A stretch of 64,000 nt of DNA from assembly GCA_934141245.1 (NCBI GenBank), contig CAKPCB010000005.1:33105-97104 (forward strand), read 5' to 3'. This document shows, piece after piece, positions 35,416-44,808 of this stretch. Below the pieces are notes generated by a model, which ran no database searches, was not told where the DNA came from, and saw only the letters and a list, made by a program, of their open reading frames with translations. Source of the DNA: an uncultured Bacilli bacterium (GTDB taxonomy: Bacteria; Bacillota_I; Bacilli_A; RF39; UBA660). A program made the position numbers and the translations under genes. Position 1 is the stretch's first letter. Each line of letters begins with the position of its first letter.

Positions 35416-36962
35416 TAATCCTCATCCTTTTTATTTTCTTCATGATAATCAGTATCTGTATTAACATTCCAAATGTTAGATTTGTCTTTAATATTATTTT
35501 CAATATTATTTACTGTTTCAAACGCTGTCATCATTGAATGATCCATATTATTATATCTATGTTGCCCATTTCTTCCAATACAATACAAATTGTTAAATTT
35601 ATTTAAGTATTGAATTAATTTATTAATATCTTTATATGTATCAAAATATGCAGGATATGCTTTCTTTACTTTTTCAACATGATAATCTAACACATCATTT
35701 TTATCAATAATATTCATTTTAATTAATTCTTTAGTTACAAATTCGATTCTTTTTTTGTCACTCAATGACCAAAATTCATCTTTTTCATTACAAAAATATT
35801 CTAGTCCTATCCAAACAGTATTTAATGGATCATTTACCATATATGGACTCCAATTATTAAATATTTGAATGCGACCTAATTTAACTTTTTCGTCTTGAAC
35901 ATAAATCCAACAATCAGGAATAATATTATTTAATGTCTTGATATTTGTTTCGTTTTTTAAATTAAGTTTTTTTACTAACAATCCAATTGTAACAAAATCT
36001 CTATATGGAAGTGACTTTGCTATTTGTTTAACATTTTTTGGAATCTTACCATTTAATCCAGAAACTAAATCTTTTAGTGGCATAGAGGATATAAATATAT
36101 CAGCTTTAAGCTCAACTGTTTTTTTACCGTGTTTACAAACAACAGATGTAATCTTATCATTATTAAAGTTAATGCCTATTACCTCATGTTGTTTTTTTAT
36201 TTTCCCACCATTTTTTTCTATATTATAAGAGACTTCTTCCCATAATTGCCCAGGTCCGTACTTAGGATATGAAAACTCTTCAATTAAAGAAGTCTCCTTT
36301 TTTTTATTTATGTTTAACATATCCTTTATTATAGCAAATATAGATAGTCCTTTTACTCGTTGACTACCCCAGTCTGCAGATATATTTCTAGGATGCCTAC
36401 CCCATAATTTTTCAGTATATCCTTCAAAAAACATACTATAAAGCTTTTTGCCAAATCTATTTATATAAAAATTTTCTAATGAATCTTCCTTCTTTTTTAT
36501 GAAAACACTTTTTAAATAACTGAATCCACTTAATAATGTTTTACCAATTCCCATATTAATAAAAGTGGATTTTTCCATTTTGATTGGATAATTAAAAAAT
36601 TTATTCAAATAAAAGATTCTAGATACACGATTTCTTAGAAGCATAACCTTATTTTCTTTTTCTGGATCTGGACCACCTTTCTTTAACTTCTTTTCTCTGC
36701 CTAATAATTTATCGTCAAAAGAAGGTTTTCCTTGCATTGGTAAAATTTCTTCCCAAAAATCAACAACCTTTTTGTCTTTAGAGAAGAACCTGTGACCACC
36801 AATATCCATTCGATTTCCATTATAATTAACTGTTTTAGAAATTCCACCAATATCATTTGAGGCTTCTAAAATTGTGACATCATATTTACCCTTTTCTTTT
36901 AATAATTCATATCCCGCTGTTAATCCTGCCGGTCCGGCACCTATTATAATTACTTTTTTCAT
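35415..36962 (-). CDS. FAD-dependent NAD(P)-binding oxidoreductase/amine-oxidase-like
   Basis: This 515-residue protein has a dinucleotide fold at the N-terminus (IIIGAGPAGLTAGYELL) and the second FAD motif GGISKTVNYNGNRMDIGGHRFF. C-terminal RNGQHRYNNMDHSMMTAF resembles the UDP-galactopyranose mutase/protoporphyrinogen oxidase-like group often found in exopolysaccharide loci. With the GT-C-like protein next to it, a sugar nucleotide or lipid-linked sugar substrate is likely. AGGGGG precedes the ATG. Confidence 0.75.
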   Translation of the reverse strand: MKKVIIIGAGPAGLTAGYELLKEKGKYDVTILEASNDIGGISKTVNYNGNRMDIGGHRFFSKDKKVVDFWEEILPMQGKPSFDDKLLGREKKLKKGGPDPEKENKVMLLRNRVSRIFYLNKFFNYPIKMEKSTFINMGIGKTLLSGFSYLKSVFIKKKEDSLENFYINRFGKKLYSMFFEGYTEKLWGRHPRNISADWGSQRVKGLSIFAIIKDMLNINKKKETSLIEEFSYPKYGPGQLWEEVSYNIEKNGGKIKKQHEVIGINFNNDKITSVVCKHGKKTVELKADIFISSMPLKDLVSGLNGKIPKNVKQIAKSLPYRDFVTIGLLVKKLNLKNETNIKTLNNIIPDCWIYVQDEKVKLGRIQIFNNWSPYMVNDPLNTVWIGLEYFCNEKDEFWSLSDKKRIEFVTKELIKMNIIDKNDVLDYHVEKVKKAYPAYFDTYKDINKLIQYLNKFNNLYCIGRNGQHRYNNMDHSMMTAFETVNNIENNIKDKSNIWNVNTDTDYHEENKKDED

Positions 36963-36970
36963 AAGCCCCC

Positions 36971-37897
36971 TTAATCATTTAAATTAGTAAATAGACTTTT
37001 TACATTTTTTGTAGGTATTAACAATTTTATATTTTTAACAACTTCTATTACATATTCACCACTGTTATCATCTAATTTTTCACCATCTATACACCAATTC
37101 ATTTTATAATTATCGTTAAACTTTATCTTCATTTTATTTACTTTATGAAAATAAAAGCCAGGAACCTTAGTTATATCTTTTGTAGTTAAATAATACAAAC
37201 TTCTTACTATATCTTTTTTCTTAGTAATATTACAAAGTAAAACTTCAAATTTACTGTCATCTAGCTTTACATCTTTTACAAAATCTTTTATTCCTGCAAC
37301 CCTGGTGGCATTAGACATAATTCCAAACGAATATAATCCACTATATTCTTCTCCATCAACTTCATATGTTATATCATATAACTTAGTAGTGTGGTTTAAT
37401 TCTTTAGCGCCTTCCATCAAGTATGCAATATGTCCATATTTTTTCTTTAAATTTCTACTAGTTTCATAAGGTACATTCATAAATTTACCAAATCCAGCAA
37501 CATATACAAACGGCTTCTTATTTATAGTACATATATCAATATTTTTTTCAACACCATCTAAAAGCATCTTTAAATTTGCAATTGGGTCCTTACCATAACC
37601 AAACATCACACCAACATCATTAGTTGTTCCAAGGGGAATATGAGCAAGTAAAAGCCTATTAGCTCTTTTTAAGTTCCCTGTCATAGACTCATTAAATGTT
37701 CCATCACCACCAACAGAAATCACTAAATCAACATTCTCTAATTCCTCAACAATTTTAGTTATATGACCTTTATATTTTGAAAATATAACTTCAGGTATAT
37801 AATCTTTTTCTAATAACATGTCAATGAATGTTGCCAAAAAATCTTTTTTGATCTTTTTACCACTATTTGGATTATATATTATTACACATTTTTTCAT
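36971..37897 (-). CDS. diacylglycerol kinase-like lipid kinase (YegS/DgkB type)
   Basis: This 308-residue protein shows the DAGK catalytic signature NPNSGKK at the N-terminus, LVISVGGDGTFNESM at about 55-70, and PLGTTNDVG. It phosphorylates diacylglycerol or a related lipid at the membrane, feeding phosphatidate back to lipid synthesis. A PAP2 phosphatase lies just upstream on the same strand, giving opposing activities in one operon. Confidence 0.88.
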   Translation of the reverse strand: MKKCVIIYNPNSGKKIKKDFLATFIDMLLEKDYIPEVIFSKYKGHITKIVEELENVDLVISVGGDGTFNESMTGNLKRANRLLLAHIPLGTTNDVGVMFGYGKDPIANLKMLLDGVEKNIDICTINKKPFVYVAGFGKFMNVPYETSRNLKKKYGHIAYLMEGAKELNHTTKLYDITYEVDGEEYSGLYSFGIMSNATRVAGIKDFVKDVKLDDSKFEVLLCNITKKKDIVRSLYYLTTKDITKVPGFYFHKVNKMKIKFNDNYKMNWCIDGEKLDDNSGEYVIEVVKNIKLLIPTKNVKSLFTNLND

Positions 37898-37901
37898 ATT
37901 A

Positions 37902-38510
37902 TTACTCCCAAACTTTCTTCTTATTTAATAAATAAGTATATATACATAAATAGATCATTGAAAGAGAACTACCCGCTATTACATCAGTTAAATAATGAAC
38001 TCCTAAATATACCCTACTAAAACATATAGAAATTATTAAAATAACAATCAGAGAATTAATAATTATTTTATAACACATCTTTAAATTACTTTTCCACACC
38101 AAATAGAATATAAATCCATAAAATGCAGTTGAAATCATCGCATGTCCAGATGGATAACTATATCCAAGTGCATTTATTATTCTATTATTTATATTTGGCC
38201 TTGGTCTATGAATTATAATTTTAAGTATTTGATTAGTAAATGTTATAACAATTGTATTTAAAGTAATATATTTAAAATATTTCTTATTTTTTAGAAATAA
38301 TGATAGTAATGTAATAATAACAATTGTATACCAATTTCCAAAGCAAGTTATTATTTTAAATACAGAAGACATAAATTCATTTCTATATATAATAATACTA
38401 TCCAAAGCATTTATTTGAGTAGAAAACACAACACTTAACGTATAGGCAAAAAGAGATAAACAAACAATGCAAATAGTTAATCTTCTCTTTTCATTAATTT
38501 TTTTTAACAT
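37902..38510 (-). CDS. PAP2-family membrane phosphatase
   Basis: This 202-residue protein has about five helices and all three PAP2 motifs: KIIIHRPRP, YPSGHAM and SRVYLGVHYLTDV. It dephosphorylates phosphatidate, undecaprenyl pyrophosphate or a similar lipid on the outer leaflet. The ATG at 38510, with GGTG 10 bases upstream, is preferred to a frame that opens 42 bases earlier. Confidence 0.88.
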   Translation of the reverse strand: MLKKINEKRRLTICIVCLSLFAYTLSVVFSTQINALDSIIIYRNEFMSSVFKIITCFGNWYTIVIITLLSLFLKNKKYFKYITLNTIVITFTNQILKIIIHRPRPNINNRIINALGYSYPSGHAMISTAFYGFIFYLVWKSNLKMCYKIIINSLIVILIISICFSRVYLGVHYLTDVIAGSSLSMIYLCIYTYLLNKKKVWE

Positions 38511-38551
38511 AATACTTTTCACCACATAAATATAATACCATTTATAAAGCA

Positions 38552-38578
38552 AAATAAAAAGAGAAACTATTTTCTCCT
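38552..38578 (-). terminator. terminator of the rubrerythrin gene
   Basis: GAGAAA/TTTCTC with a four-base loop and a T-rich minus-strand tail, directly after the rubrerythrin stop. Confidence 0.6.
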
Positions 38579-39118
38579 TTAGTAATTATTAGCTTTTCTT
38601 TCAAAGAAGCTTTTTGGATGGTTACATACAGGACATACATCAGGTGCATTTTTACCAATAACTACATGTCCACAATTACGACATATCCAAATAGTATCTC
38701 CATCAGAAGAGAATGTAATTCCTTTTTCTATATTGTTAAGTAGCTTTTTATATCTTTCTTCATGTTCTTTTTCAATTAATGCAACTTGCTCAAACAAGTA
38801 TGCAATATGTTCAAATCCCTCTTCTTTTGCTGTTTTAGCAAACTCAGCATACATATCAGTCCATTCGTAATTCTCACCTTCTGCTGCTAGTTTTAGATTT
38901 TGAACAGTATCACCAATTTCTCCACCATTTAATAATTTAAACCAAATTTTAGCATGTTCTTTTTCATTATTTGCAGTCTCTTCAAATAATGCTGCTATTT
39001 GTTCATAACCATCTTTTCTAGCTTTACTAGCAAAATATGTATATTTATTTCTAGCTCCACTTTCCCCTGCAAAAGCAGTCATTAAATTTTGTTCTGTTTT
39101 ACTTCCTTTTAATTCCAT
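38579..39118 (-). CDS. rbr: rubrerythrin
   Basis: In this 179-residue protein the ferritin-like diiron domain carries paired ExxH motifs (GESGARNKY, NNEKEHA, AEEGENY, IEKEHEERY). A C-terminal rubredoxin domain carries CRNC and CPVC. It is a peroxide reductase of anaerobes. Its presence points to an anaerobic, oxygen-sensitive host. GAGGTG precedes the ATG. Confidence 0.95.
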   Translation of the reverse strand: MELKGSKTEQNLMTAFAGESGARNKYTYFASKARKDGYEQIAALFEETANNEKEHAKIWFKLLNGGEIGDTVQNLKLAAEGENYEWTDMYAEFAKTAKEEGFEHIAYLFEQVALIEKEHEERYKKLLNNIEKGITFSSDGDTIWICRNCGHVVIGKNAPDVCPVCNHPKSFFERKANNY

Positions 39119-39137
39119 AATTTCACCTCATTTTATA

Positions 39138-40139
39138 TTATTTATTAAATGCTTTTTCAACTGCCACTGAAACAGCAACACTTGCACCAACCATAGGATT
39201 ATTGCCCATTCCAATAAGTCCCATCATTTCTACATGCGCTGGAACAGATGATGAACCAGCAAATTGAGCATCACTATGCATTCTTCCCATTGTATCAGTC
39301 ATACCATAAGAAGCCGGCCCCGCAGCCATATTATCTGGATGTAATGTTCTTCCAGTTCCACCACCAGATGCTACTGAAAAATATTTTTTACCACGTTCTA
39401 TGCATTCTTTCTTATAAGTACCAGCTACTGGATGTTGAAATCTTGTAGGATTAGTTGAGTTACCAGTTATAGACACATCAACACCCTCAAGATGCATTAT
39501 TGCCACACCTTCTCTAACATCATTAGCTCCATAGCATTTTACTTTTCCTCTTTCACCGTCAGAATAAGATATTTCTTCTAAAACCTTAACCTTTCCAGTT
39601 TCAAAATCAAAATCTGTTTTTACATAAGTAAAACCATTAATTCTTGATATTATTTGTGCTGCATCCTTTCCAAGACCATTTAGAATAACTCTTAATGGTT
39701 CTTTTCTAACCTTATTTGCACTCTTTGCAATACCTATTGCACCTTCTGCTGCCGCAAAAGACTCATGCCCTGCTAAAAAAGCAAAACACTTTGTATCCTC
39801 AGAAAGTAACATAGATGCTAAATTTCCGTGTCCTAAGCCAACTTTTCTCTCATCTGCAACAGAACCAGGTATACAAAAGGCTTGTAATCCTTCACCAATA
39901 CATTTTGCAACATCACTTGCCTTAGTTATACCCTTTTTTATTGCAATAGCAGCACCTAAAGTGTATGCCCAACATGCATTTTCAAAGCAAATTGGTTGAA
40001 TTTGTTTAACTATTTCATATGGATCAAATCCATTATTAGTACAAAGTGCTCTAGCATCTTCAAAATCCTTAATTCCATATTTATCCATTATAGGTTTAAT
40101 CTGATTTATTCTTCTTTCATATCCTTCAAATAGTTCCAT
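39138..40139 (-). CDS. GGGtGRT-family protein
   Basis: This 333-residue protein carries the family-naming motif ASGGGTGRTLHPDN, plus AGHESFAAAEGAIG and GNSTNPTRFQHPVAG. The family is conserved in anaerobic Bacillota and is always next to a NifU-like scaffold gene, as here. Its biochemical role is not known; association with Fe-S cluster metabolism is inferred from that pairing. AGGAGG lies 7 bases before the ATG at 40139. Confidence 0.9.
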   Translation of the reverse strand: MELFEGYERRINQIKPIMDKYGIKDFEDARALCTNNGFDPYEIVKQIQPICFENACWAYTLGAAIAIKKGITKASDVAKCIGEGLQAFCIPGSVADERKVGLGHGNLASMLLSEDTKCFAFLAGHESFAAAEGAIGIAKSANKVRKEPLRVILNGLGKDAAQIISRINGFTYVKTDFDFETGKVKVLEEISYSDGERGKVKCYGANDVREGVAIMHLEGVDVSITGNSTNPTRFQHPVAGTYKKECIERGKKYFSVASGGGTGRTLHPDNMAAGPASYGMTDTMGRMHSDAQFAGSSSVPAHVEMMGLIGMGNNPMVGASVAVSVAVEKAFNK

Positions 40140-40150
40140 AATCAAACCTC

Positions 40151-40840
40151 CTAATTTTCTCTTGGATCAATTTTTTTGACCGCTTCATTAAATCTACCAT
40201 ATATACCACTTGCTTTTTCTATAGCTTCATCAGCATTAATACCCTGTTTAATATATTGCATCATTTTTCCTATATTAACATATTTATAGCCAATAATTTG
40301 ATCATCAGAATCCAATCCCATTTCTACAACATATCCCTCTGCAAGTTCTAGATATCTAGGCCCTTTTGCAACTGTTGAATATATTGTTCCTACCTGACTT
40401 CTGCTTCCTTTTCCTAAATCTTCAAGCCCAGCTCCAATCGGAAGACCTCCTTCAGAAAAAGCAGACTGACTTCTACCATAAACAATTTGTAAGAACAACT
40501 CTCTCATAGCAGTGTTAATTGCATCACAAACTAAATCAGTATTTAATGCTTCTAATAAAGTTTTACCAACTAGTATTTCGCCAGCCATTGCAGCAGAGTG
40601 AGTCATACCACTACATCCTGTTGTTTCTATAAGTGCTTCTTGTATAATACCATCTTTTATATTTAAAGTTAATTTACACGCACCTTGTTGTGGAGCACAC
40701 CAACCCACTCCATGCGTCAAACCTGAAATATCTTTAATTTCTTTAGCTCTAACCCACTTACCTTCTTCTGGTATAGGGGCTGGACCATGATTAACACCAT
40801 TTTTTACAACACACATTTCTTCGATTTCTTTAGAATACAT
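40151..40840 (-). CDS. Fe-S cluster assembly scaffold-like protein (NifU N-like)
   Basis: This 229-residue protein is related to IscU/NifU N-terminal scaffolds, with conserved Cys in GWCAPQQGACKL and ETTGCSGMTHSAAMAGE. It is the usual partner of the GGGtGRT gene, 11 bases downstream on the same strand. It likely supplies or holds an Fe-S cluster. AGGAGG precedes the ATG. Confidence 0.85.
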   Translation of the reverse strand: MYSKEIEEMCVVKNGVNHGPAPIPEEGKWVRAKEIKDISGLTHGVGWCAPQQGACKLTLNIKDGIIQEALIETTGCSGMTHSAAMAGEILVGKTLLEALNTDLVCDAINTAMRELFLQIVYGRSQSAFSEGGLPIGAGLEDLGKGSRSQVGTIYSTVAKGPRYLELAEGYVVEMGLDSDDQIIGYKYVNIGKMMQYIKQGINADEAIEKASGIYGRFNEAVKKIDPREN

Positions 40841-40895
40841 ATCATATACCTCCTACTAACTTAAGTATAAATTTTTATTTAAAAAAGGTAAAGAG

Positions 40896-42176
40896 TTAAG
40901 TTAAATAATTTACAAAAGTGGTCATATTAATTGTTCCATACATAGTTTTTCTTCTTATCTTCATTTTATTTGTTTTTTGAGTTGAATATCCATTTGTGTC
41001 ATATTGTCCAACAAAAGCAAGTCTAAATCCTGCTTGTTTTAATATTTTTATAGCTCTTTCATTAAAGTCAAAGAATGGATAAGCAAGCGCAAAGGAACCA
41101 CCTAATTTTTTTTGACTTGTTTTTAAATCTTCAAGTATAACGCTTTCTTTTTCACACAAAAGTTGTCCACCCTGATTTCCACCTTTACATTTATAATTGT
41201 TATGTAAATTATCTGTATGTGACTGAAAATTCATATATTCTGATTTAATATTACTAACATCATATATACTAGTAATAATAAACATAGTGGCATTTACCTT
41301 GTTCTTTTCGACAATTTCCACAGCATTTTTTACAAAAGCTCCATCGTCTAATGTTATTACAATGCTTTTTTTAGGAATTTGTATCTTACCATCTAAAAAT
41401 AATTCTAAATCTTCCATCGTCATTGTAAAGTAATCATTATCACTTAAATACTTCATTTGACTATCAAAGGTTTCATATAAAGTACATACAGAAGGATCCA
41501 CACAATAATCACCTTTTTTATATATAAAATGATATGTAAGTGTTCTTATATTATTTCTTATTTGAGCAGTTGTATTTTTATTTTTTACAGTACTTGAATC
41601 TTCCTTATTTATATATAATAATTTGTTATTAAATTCAACGTAGTATTTATCACTATCTTTTATAATAATTGGAAGATTTACTCCTTTGTTTATTTTATAT
41701 ACCAATCCGTTATCATCATAAAGTGATGTATGCTCATTAGTTATAACATTTTCATTAAAAGGAACATATTTTTTATATGAATTAGATTTTTTAGTAAGTT
41801 CCTCTATTTTTTCGACATCTTTATAATATACATAGCAATCCATTCCATTTATAGGAAAATACTCTGTTTTATATGTAATATCAACATTATTAAGTTCAAT
41901 TTCTACATTACTACCAATTATTCCATATTCTATATAACTGTTGTCCGAGTTAATATATAGTTTTGTCTCTTTAGTAGTTTTAACATATTTATTATAGTGC
42001 TCTTCTACACTTTTCTTTAATTTTTCTCTATCTAATTTCAATTTTTGTGCTAACTTTTCTTTAGCCTCAATTTCTTTAAGTTCTTTTTTATAATTAAAAT
42101 ACTTATACCCTAAAAATGTTATACCAACAATTATAAATATTGTTAATAATATAGAAACTCGCTTCTTCAAAATCAT
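40896..42176 (-). CDS. membrane-anchored polysaccharide deacetylase
   Basis: This protein is 426 residues from the ATG at 42176 (a TTG three codons in is also possible). An N-terminal helix (VSILLTIFIIVGITFLGY) is followed by a coiled stretch. The NodB domain from about 260 shows VITLDDG, FQSHTDNLHN (SHxxxH-type metal site) and ALAYPFFDFNERAIKIL. It would remove acetyl groups from peptidoglycan or another wall glycan. A beta-rich middle domain at 80-240 is unassigned. Confidence 0.85.
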   Translation of the reverse strand: MILKKRVSILLTIFIIVGITFLGYKYFNYKKELKEIEAKEKLAQKLKLDREKLKKSVEEHYNKYVKTTKETKLYINSDNSYIEYGIIGSNVEIELNNVDITYKTEYFPINGMDCYVYYKDVEKIEELTKKSNSYKKYVPFNENVITNEHTSLYDDNGLVYKINKGVNLPIIIKDSDKYYVEFNNKLLYINKEDSSTVKNKNTTAQIRNNIRTLTYHFIYKKGDYCVDPSVCTLYETFDSQMKYLSDNDYFTMTMEDLELFLDGKIQIPKKSIVITLDDGAFVKNAVEIVEKNKVNATMFIITSIYDVSNIKSEYMNFQSHTDNLHNNYKCKGGNQGGQLLCEKESVILEDLKTSQKKLGGSFALAYPFFDFNERAIKILKQAGFRLAFVGQYDTNGYSTQKTNKMKIRRKTMYGTINMTTFVNYLT

Positions 42177-42230
42177 CACCCAATATAATTGTACCATTTT
42201 ATTTTGCTATTTTCCATTATTTTACATCAT

Positions 42231-42256
42231 AAAAAAAAAGATTAGTAACCTAATCT
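42231..42256 (-). terminator. terminator of the 3D-domain gene
   Basis: AGATTAG/CTAATCT stem; the TAA stop codon lies in the loop and nine T follow on the minus strand. Confidence 0.8.
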
Positions 42257-42991
42257 CAAAATTTCAAAATCAACATTTTGCTTACTTCCTGCAAGCGATG
42301 CGGCTTTTTCTGTTTCAAAAAGCAAGTCAAATAAGAATTTTTTACCTTTTCCTACTCCACCACCACGATCAAGAACTATTGCATATATAGTTGAGTCTTT
42401 TCCACTAAATGCATTATTTATTTTTACTATTGTACCAAACGGATATGATTTATCACCCGCAACTATTCTTACTTTTCCATATTCCTTATCTTCATAATAA
42501 ATATTTCCATCCCCAATATATTTACCCGTTGCTGTCCTAAAGGAAGTGCATCCGTAGCAATCGGGACCATATCCAGCTAATGCTCCCTTTAATTTTTCCA
42601 AAACTTTTTCCTGTTTCTGAACTGGTACTGTTTCTTTTTTTACGTTATCAACAGTATTTTTTGGAGTTTCGATAACTGTTTCTTTTTTTGGTATAGAGTT
42701 ATTTTTATTACTAACTACTGTTTCATCCTTTTTTATATTCTTCTTATCTTCTAAAGGCACAGTATCATTTGACTCAGAAGCTTTAATTTCAATACTATTA
42801 TTACCTTCTAAAGATTCCTCATCTACTTTACTTACTAAATAATTACTTTTCAAATATGACTTTAATGTATAATTATCTGTCACAACACTAAAAGAATCTA
42901 TTTCTGCATTTCTAGAATTAATAAAACATACAAATATTAACACTATAACAATAAAATCTATAATATAAAACCATTTATTATTTCTATACAT
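42242..42991 (-). CDS. 3D-domain cell wall protein
   Basis: This 249-residue protein has an N-terminal helix (FIVIVLIFVCFINSR), then a Lys/Thr/Glu-rich linker to about 140. The 3D domain shows AGYGPDCYGC, VRIVAGDKSYPFGTIVKIN and AIVLDRGGGVGKGKKFLFDL, with its three conserved aspartates. 3D domains occur in muralytic enzymes of the resuscitation-promoting type. It is anchored outside the membrane and likely acts on peptidoglycan. Confidence 0.8.
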   Translation of the reverse strand: MYRNNKWFYIIDFIVIVLIFVCFINSRNAEIDSFSVVTDNYTLKSYLKSNYLVSKVDEESLEGNNSIEIKASESNDTVPLEDKKNIKKDETVVSNKNNSIPKKETVIETPKNTVDNVKKETVPVQKQEKVLEKLKGALAGYGPDCYGCTSFRTATGKYIGDGNIYYEDKEYGKVRIVAGDKSYPFGTIVKINNAFSGKDSTIYAIVLDRGGGVGKGKKFLFDLLFETEKAASLAGSKQNVDFEILRLGY

Positions 42992-43023
42992 ATATCATCA
43001 TCCTGTAAACAACTGTATCATAA

Positions 43024-43076
43024 AAAGAAAAAACTGTAAATATTTTTACATGTTACATGTGTAAACATTTACAGTT
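43024..43076 (-). terminator. long stem-loop terminator after the prepilin gene
   Basis: AACTGTAAAT pairs with ATTTACAGTT, with inner TTTACATG/CATGTGTAAA, then six T on the minus strand. Confidence 0.7.
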
Positions 43077-43110
43077 CGTATGTATTAAATTTCATTTTAA
43101 ATCGCAAAGC

Positions 43111-43806
43111 TTAAAGTAAATTATTTGTCACATAATTTAAAGTAAATGATTTGTCGCAAGTCTCGTTATTACAAATTTTTATTGGAGTAGATCGATTTTT
43201 AAATTTTAAAGGTTCAAGTTGTTTATTACCAGTTACATAAACATCTATATATTTTAAATATAAATCTTGCCCAAAGCCACCATTAAAATCCGAACTTGTT
43301 CCATATTTAATTGGTATATTTTTTAATTTTTCCCCCGCAGTATATATAATTTCATTTTTTAATTCTATGCACTCATTATCATTGATTTCTAGCCCTTTTC
43401 CATTACACTCTAAGCAAACATAAAAATCTTTTGTTTTTGGTTTATTTTTTTTATAAAGTTCTGATGGAAAGCCAATTGAAATTTTTGCATCACTACACTT
43501 ATTATTATCTATTTTAACATTTAACTTGTTAGGATCTATATCTCTTATCCTGTGTCCTCTTATTGTGTAATATGTATAATTATAATTATCATTATCATTT
43601 AACTTGCTACACGTATTATTTCTTAAACATTCCTCCAAATATGCAGAAGTTGCATCTTTAATATTAGAAATATATGATGAGTATAATGTATTTCTAGCTT
43701 TTTTTGTATATGAATTATATGAAGGTATTGCAATTGCAAAAACAACACCTAAAATTACTAATACTGCCATCAGTTCTACTAATGAAAATCCTTTTTTATT
43801 TATCAT
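43111..43806 (-). CDS. type IV prepilin (GFSLVE class)
   Basis: This 231-residue protein begins MINKKGFSLVELMAVLVILG, a textbook type IV prepilin with cleavage after Gly6 and Glu5 of the mature protein. The mature globular domain has eight or more cysteines. It lies apart from the Tad-like operon, whose own pilins have a different leader, and no prepilin peptidase gene is in the window. AGAGGG precedes the ATG. Confidence 0.9.
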   Translation of the reverse strand: MINKKGFSLVELMAVLVILGVVFAIAIPSYNSYTKKARNTLYSSYISNIKDATSAYLEECLRNNTCSKLNDNDNYNYTYYTIRGHRIRDIDPNKLNVKIDNNKCSDAKISIGFPSELYKKNKPKTKDFYVCLECNGKGLEINDNECIELKNEIIYTAGEKLKNIPIKYGTSSDFNGGFGQDLYLKYIDVYVTGNKQLEPLKFKNRSTPIKICNNETCDKSFTLNYVTNNLL

Positions 43807-43835
43807 ACAAATCCCTCTATTCTAAGTAAAGTTTA

Positions 43836-43867
43836 CCATAAAAAAAACTAATTGCCAATTAGTTTTT
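43836..43867 (-). terminator. terminator of the YjbA-like gene
   Basis: AAAAACTAATTG/CAATTAGTTTTT with T-rich minus-strand exit; it overlaps the stop codon. Confidence 0.65.
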
Positions 43868-44506
43868 ATTAGCAGTTAGATTTAATAAATCATAAATTCT
43901 ATGATGTTTATAATTTATCTCTCCATCTAACGAATTTTTAAGTTGTAAATACATCTTAGAATTATCATCTATAGATTTATCAAAATATTCTGTATATAAG
44001 TAATTTAGTTTTTCAAAATTTTCTTCTGAATAACTATTTTCTATTTCTCTAAGCAAAAAATTCTTTATTAAGATTTCTTTCCTCGTCAAAAAATTTTCAC
44101 TACATATTTGTCCTAATACATCTATTTTAATATTAGTTTTAGCTAACTTATTGCAAAAGCAAAGTATTTCCTCTTCCTCATCTATTATTAATTTACTACG
44201 ATACTTTACAACACCTGTCTTATCCATCTTTATAGCAATTACAAAAGCACCATCAGTTATCAAGCATGCATACGGAATTTTAGCTGTTTTCTTTGAAGTA
44301 TAAATTTCTGTCAAATTATATATTTTACTTATAAAATCACTATCAACTTTAATACTCTTATAGATAAAGTTATTTATTATGCCTTTATCTACTCTAATTA
44401 AGGGTATTTTTTTTATATGATCTAATCTATCAAGTTTTTCCCATTCAAAAAAATCATATAACCTTGTCCTATTCCAGTTCAATAAAATATCATATATGTA
44501 TAACAT
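43859..44506 (-). CDS. UPF0736/DUF3603 protein (YjbA-like)
   Basis: This 215-residue protein begins MLYIYDILLNWNR, with FFEWEKLDRLDHIKKIPLIRV and YACLITDGAFVIAIKMD, matching Bacillus YjbA (UPF0736). Function is unknown. AAAGGAGG precedes the ATG. It overlaps the upstream small membrane gene by 17 bases. Confidence 0.7.
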   Translation of the reverse strand: MLYIYDILLNWNRTRLYDFFEWEKLDRLDHIKKIPLIRVDKGIINNFIYKSIKVDSDFISKIYNLTEIYTSKKTAKIPYACLITDGAFVIAIKMDKTGVVKYRSKLIIDEEEEILCFCNKLAKTNIKIDVLGQICSENFLTRKEILIKNFLLREIENSYSEENFEKLNYLYTEYFDKSIDDNSKMYLQLKNSLDGEINYKHHRIYDLLNLTANKN

Positions 44507-44711
44507 TCTTATTTCCTCCTTTATAAAAAATAGAAATATTAATCATAATAAAACCCAATATTCCAAAGATACATTCAACTCTTGTGAATATGAATTTTAA
44601 GTAATCTAGTATAGAATAACCCATAGTTAATAAATTTAAATATATTATTATATACATAAATCCAATTACACTTAATCCAAATCCCAATAAGAAAAAAAAT
44701 ATTCGTGTCAC
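44490..44711 (-). CDS. small two-helix membrane protein
   Basis: This 73-residue protein starts at GTG with GGTGGAG six bases upstream. It has two hydrophobic helices (IFFFLLGFGLSVIGFMYIII and CIFGILGFIMINISIFY). It overlaps and is likely coupled to the YjbA-like gene. The family is not recognised. Confidence 0.6.
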   Translation of the reverse strand: MTRIFFFLLGFGLSVIGFMYIIIYLNLLTMGYSILDYLKFIFTRVECIFGILGFIMINISIFYKGGNKNVIHI

Positions 44712-44783
44712 TTTTGCTCCACCTAATTAAATTTATGAAGAACTAACTAATAATATTATGTATTTTAAAATAATAATTTATAC

Positions 44784-44808
44784 AAAAAAAGAAGAACTTA
44801 TTGTTCCT
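44784..44808 (-). terminator. terminator of rmuC
   Basis: AGGAAC/GTTCTT (wobble pairs) stem containing the TAA stop, then seven T on the minus strand. Confidence 0.55.

Noticed and set aside
40860..40895. AACTTAA...TTAAGTT as a terminator
   Set aside because: Long loop and no T-run in the needed place; stem too AT-rich to call.
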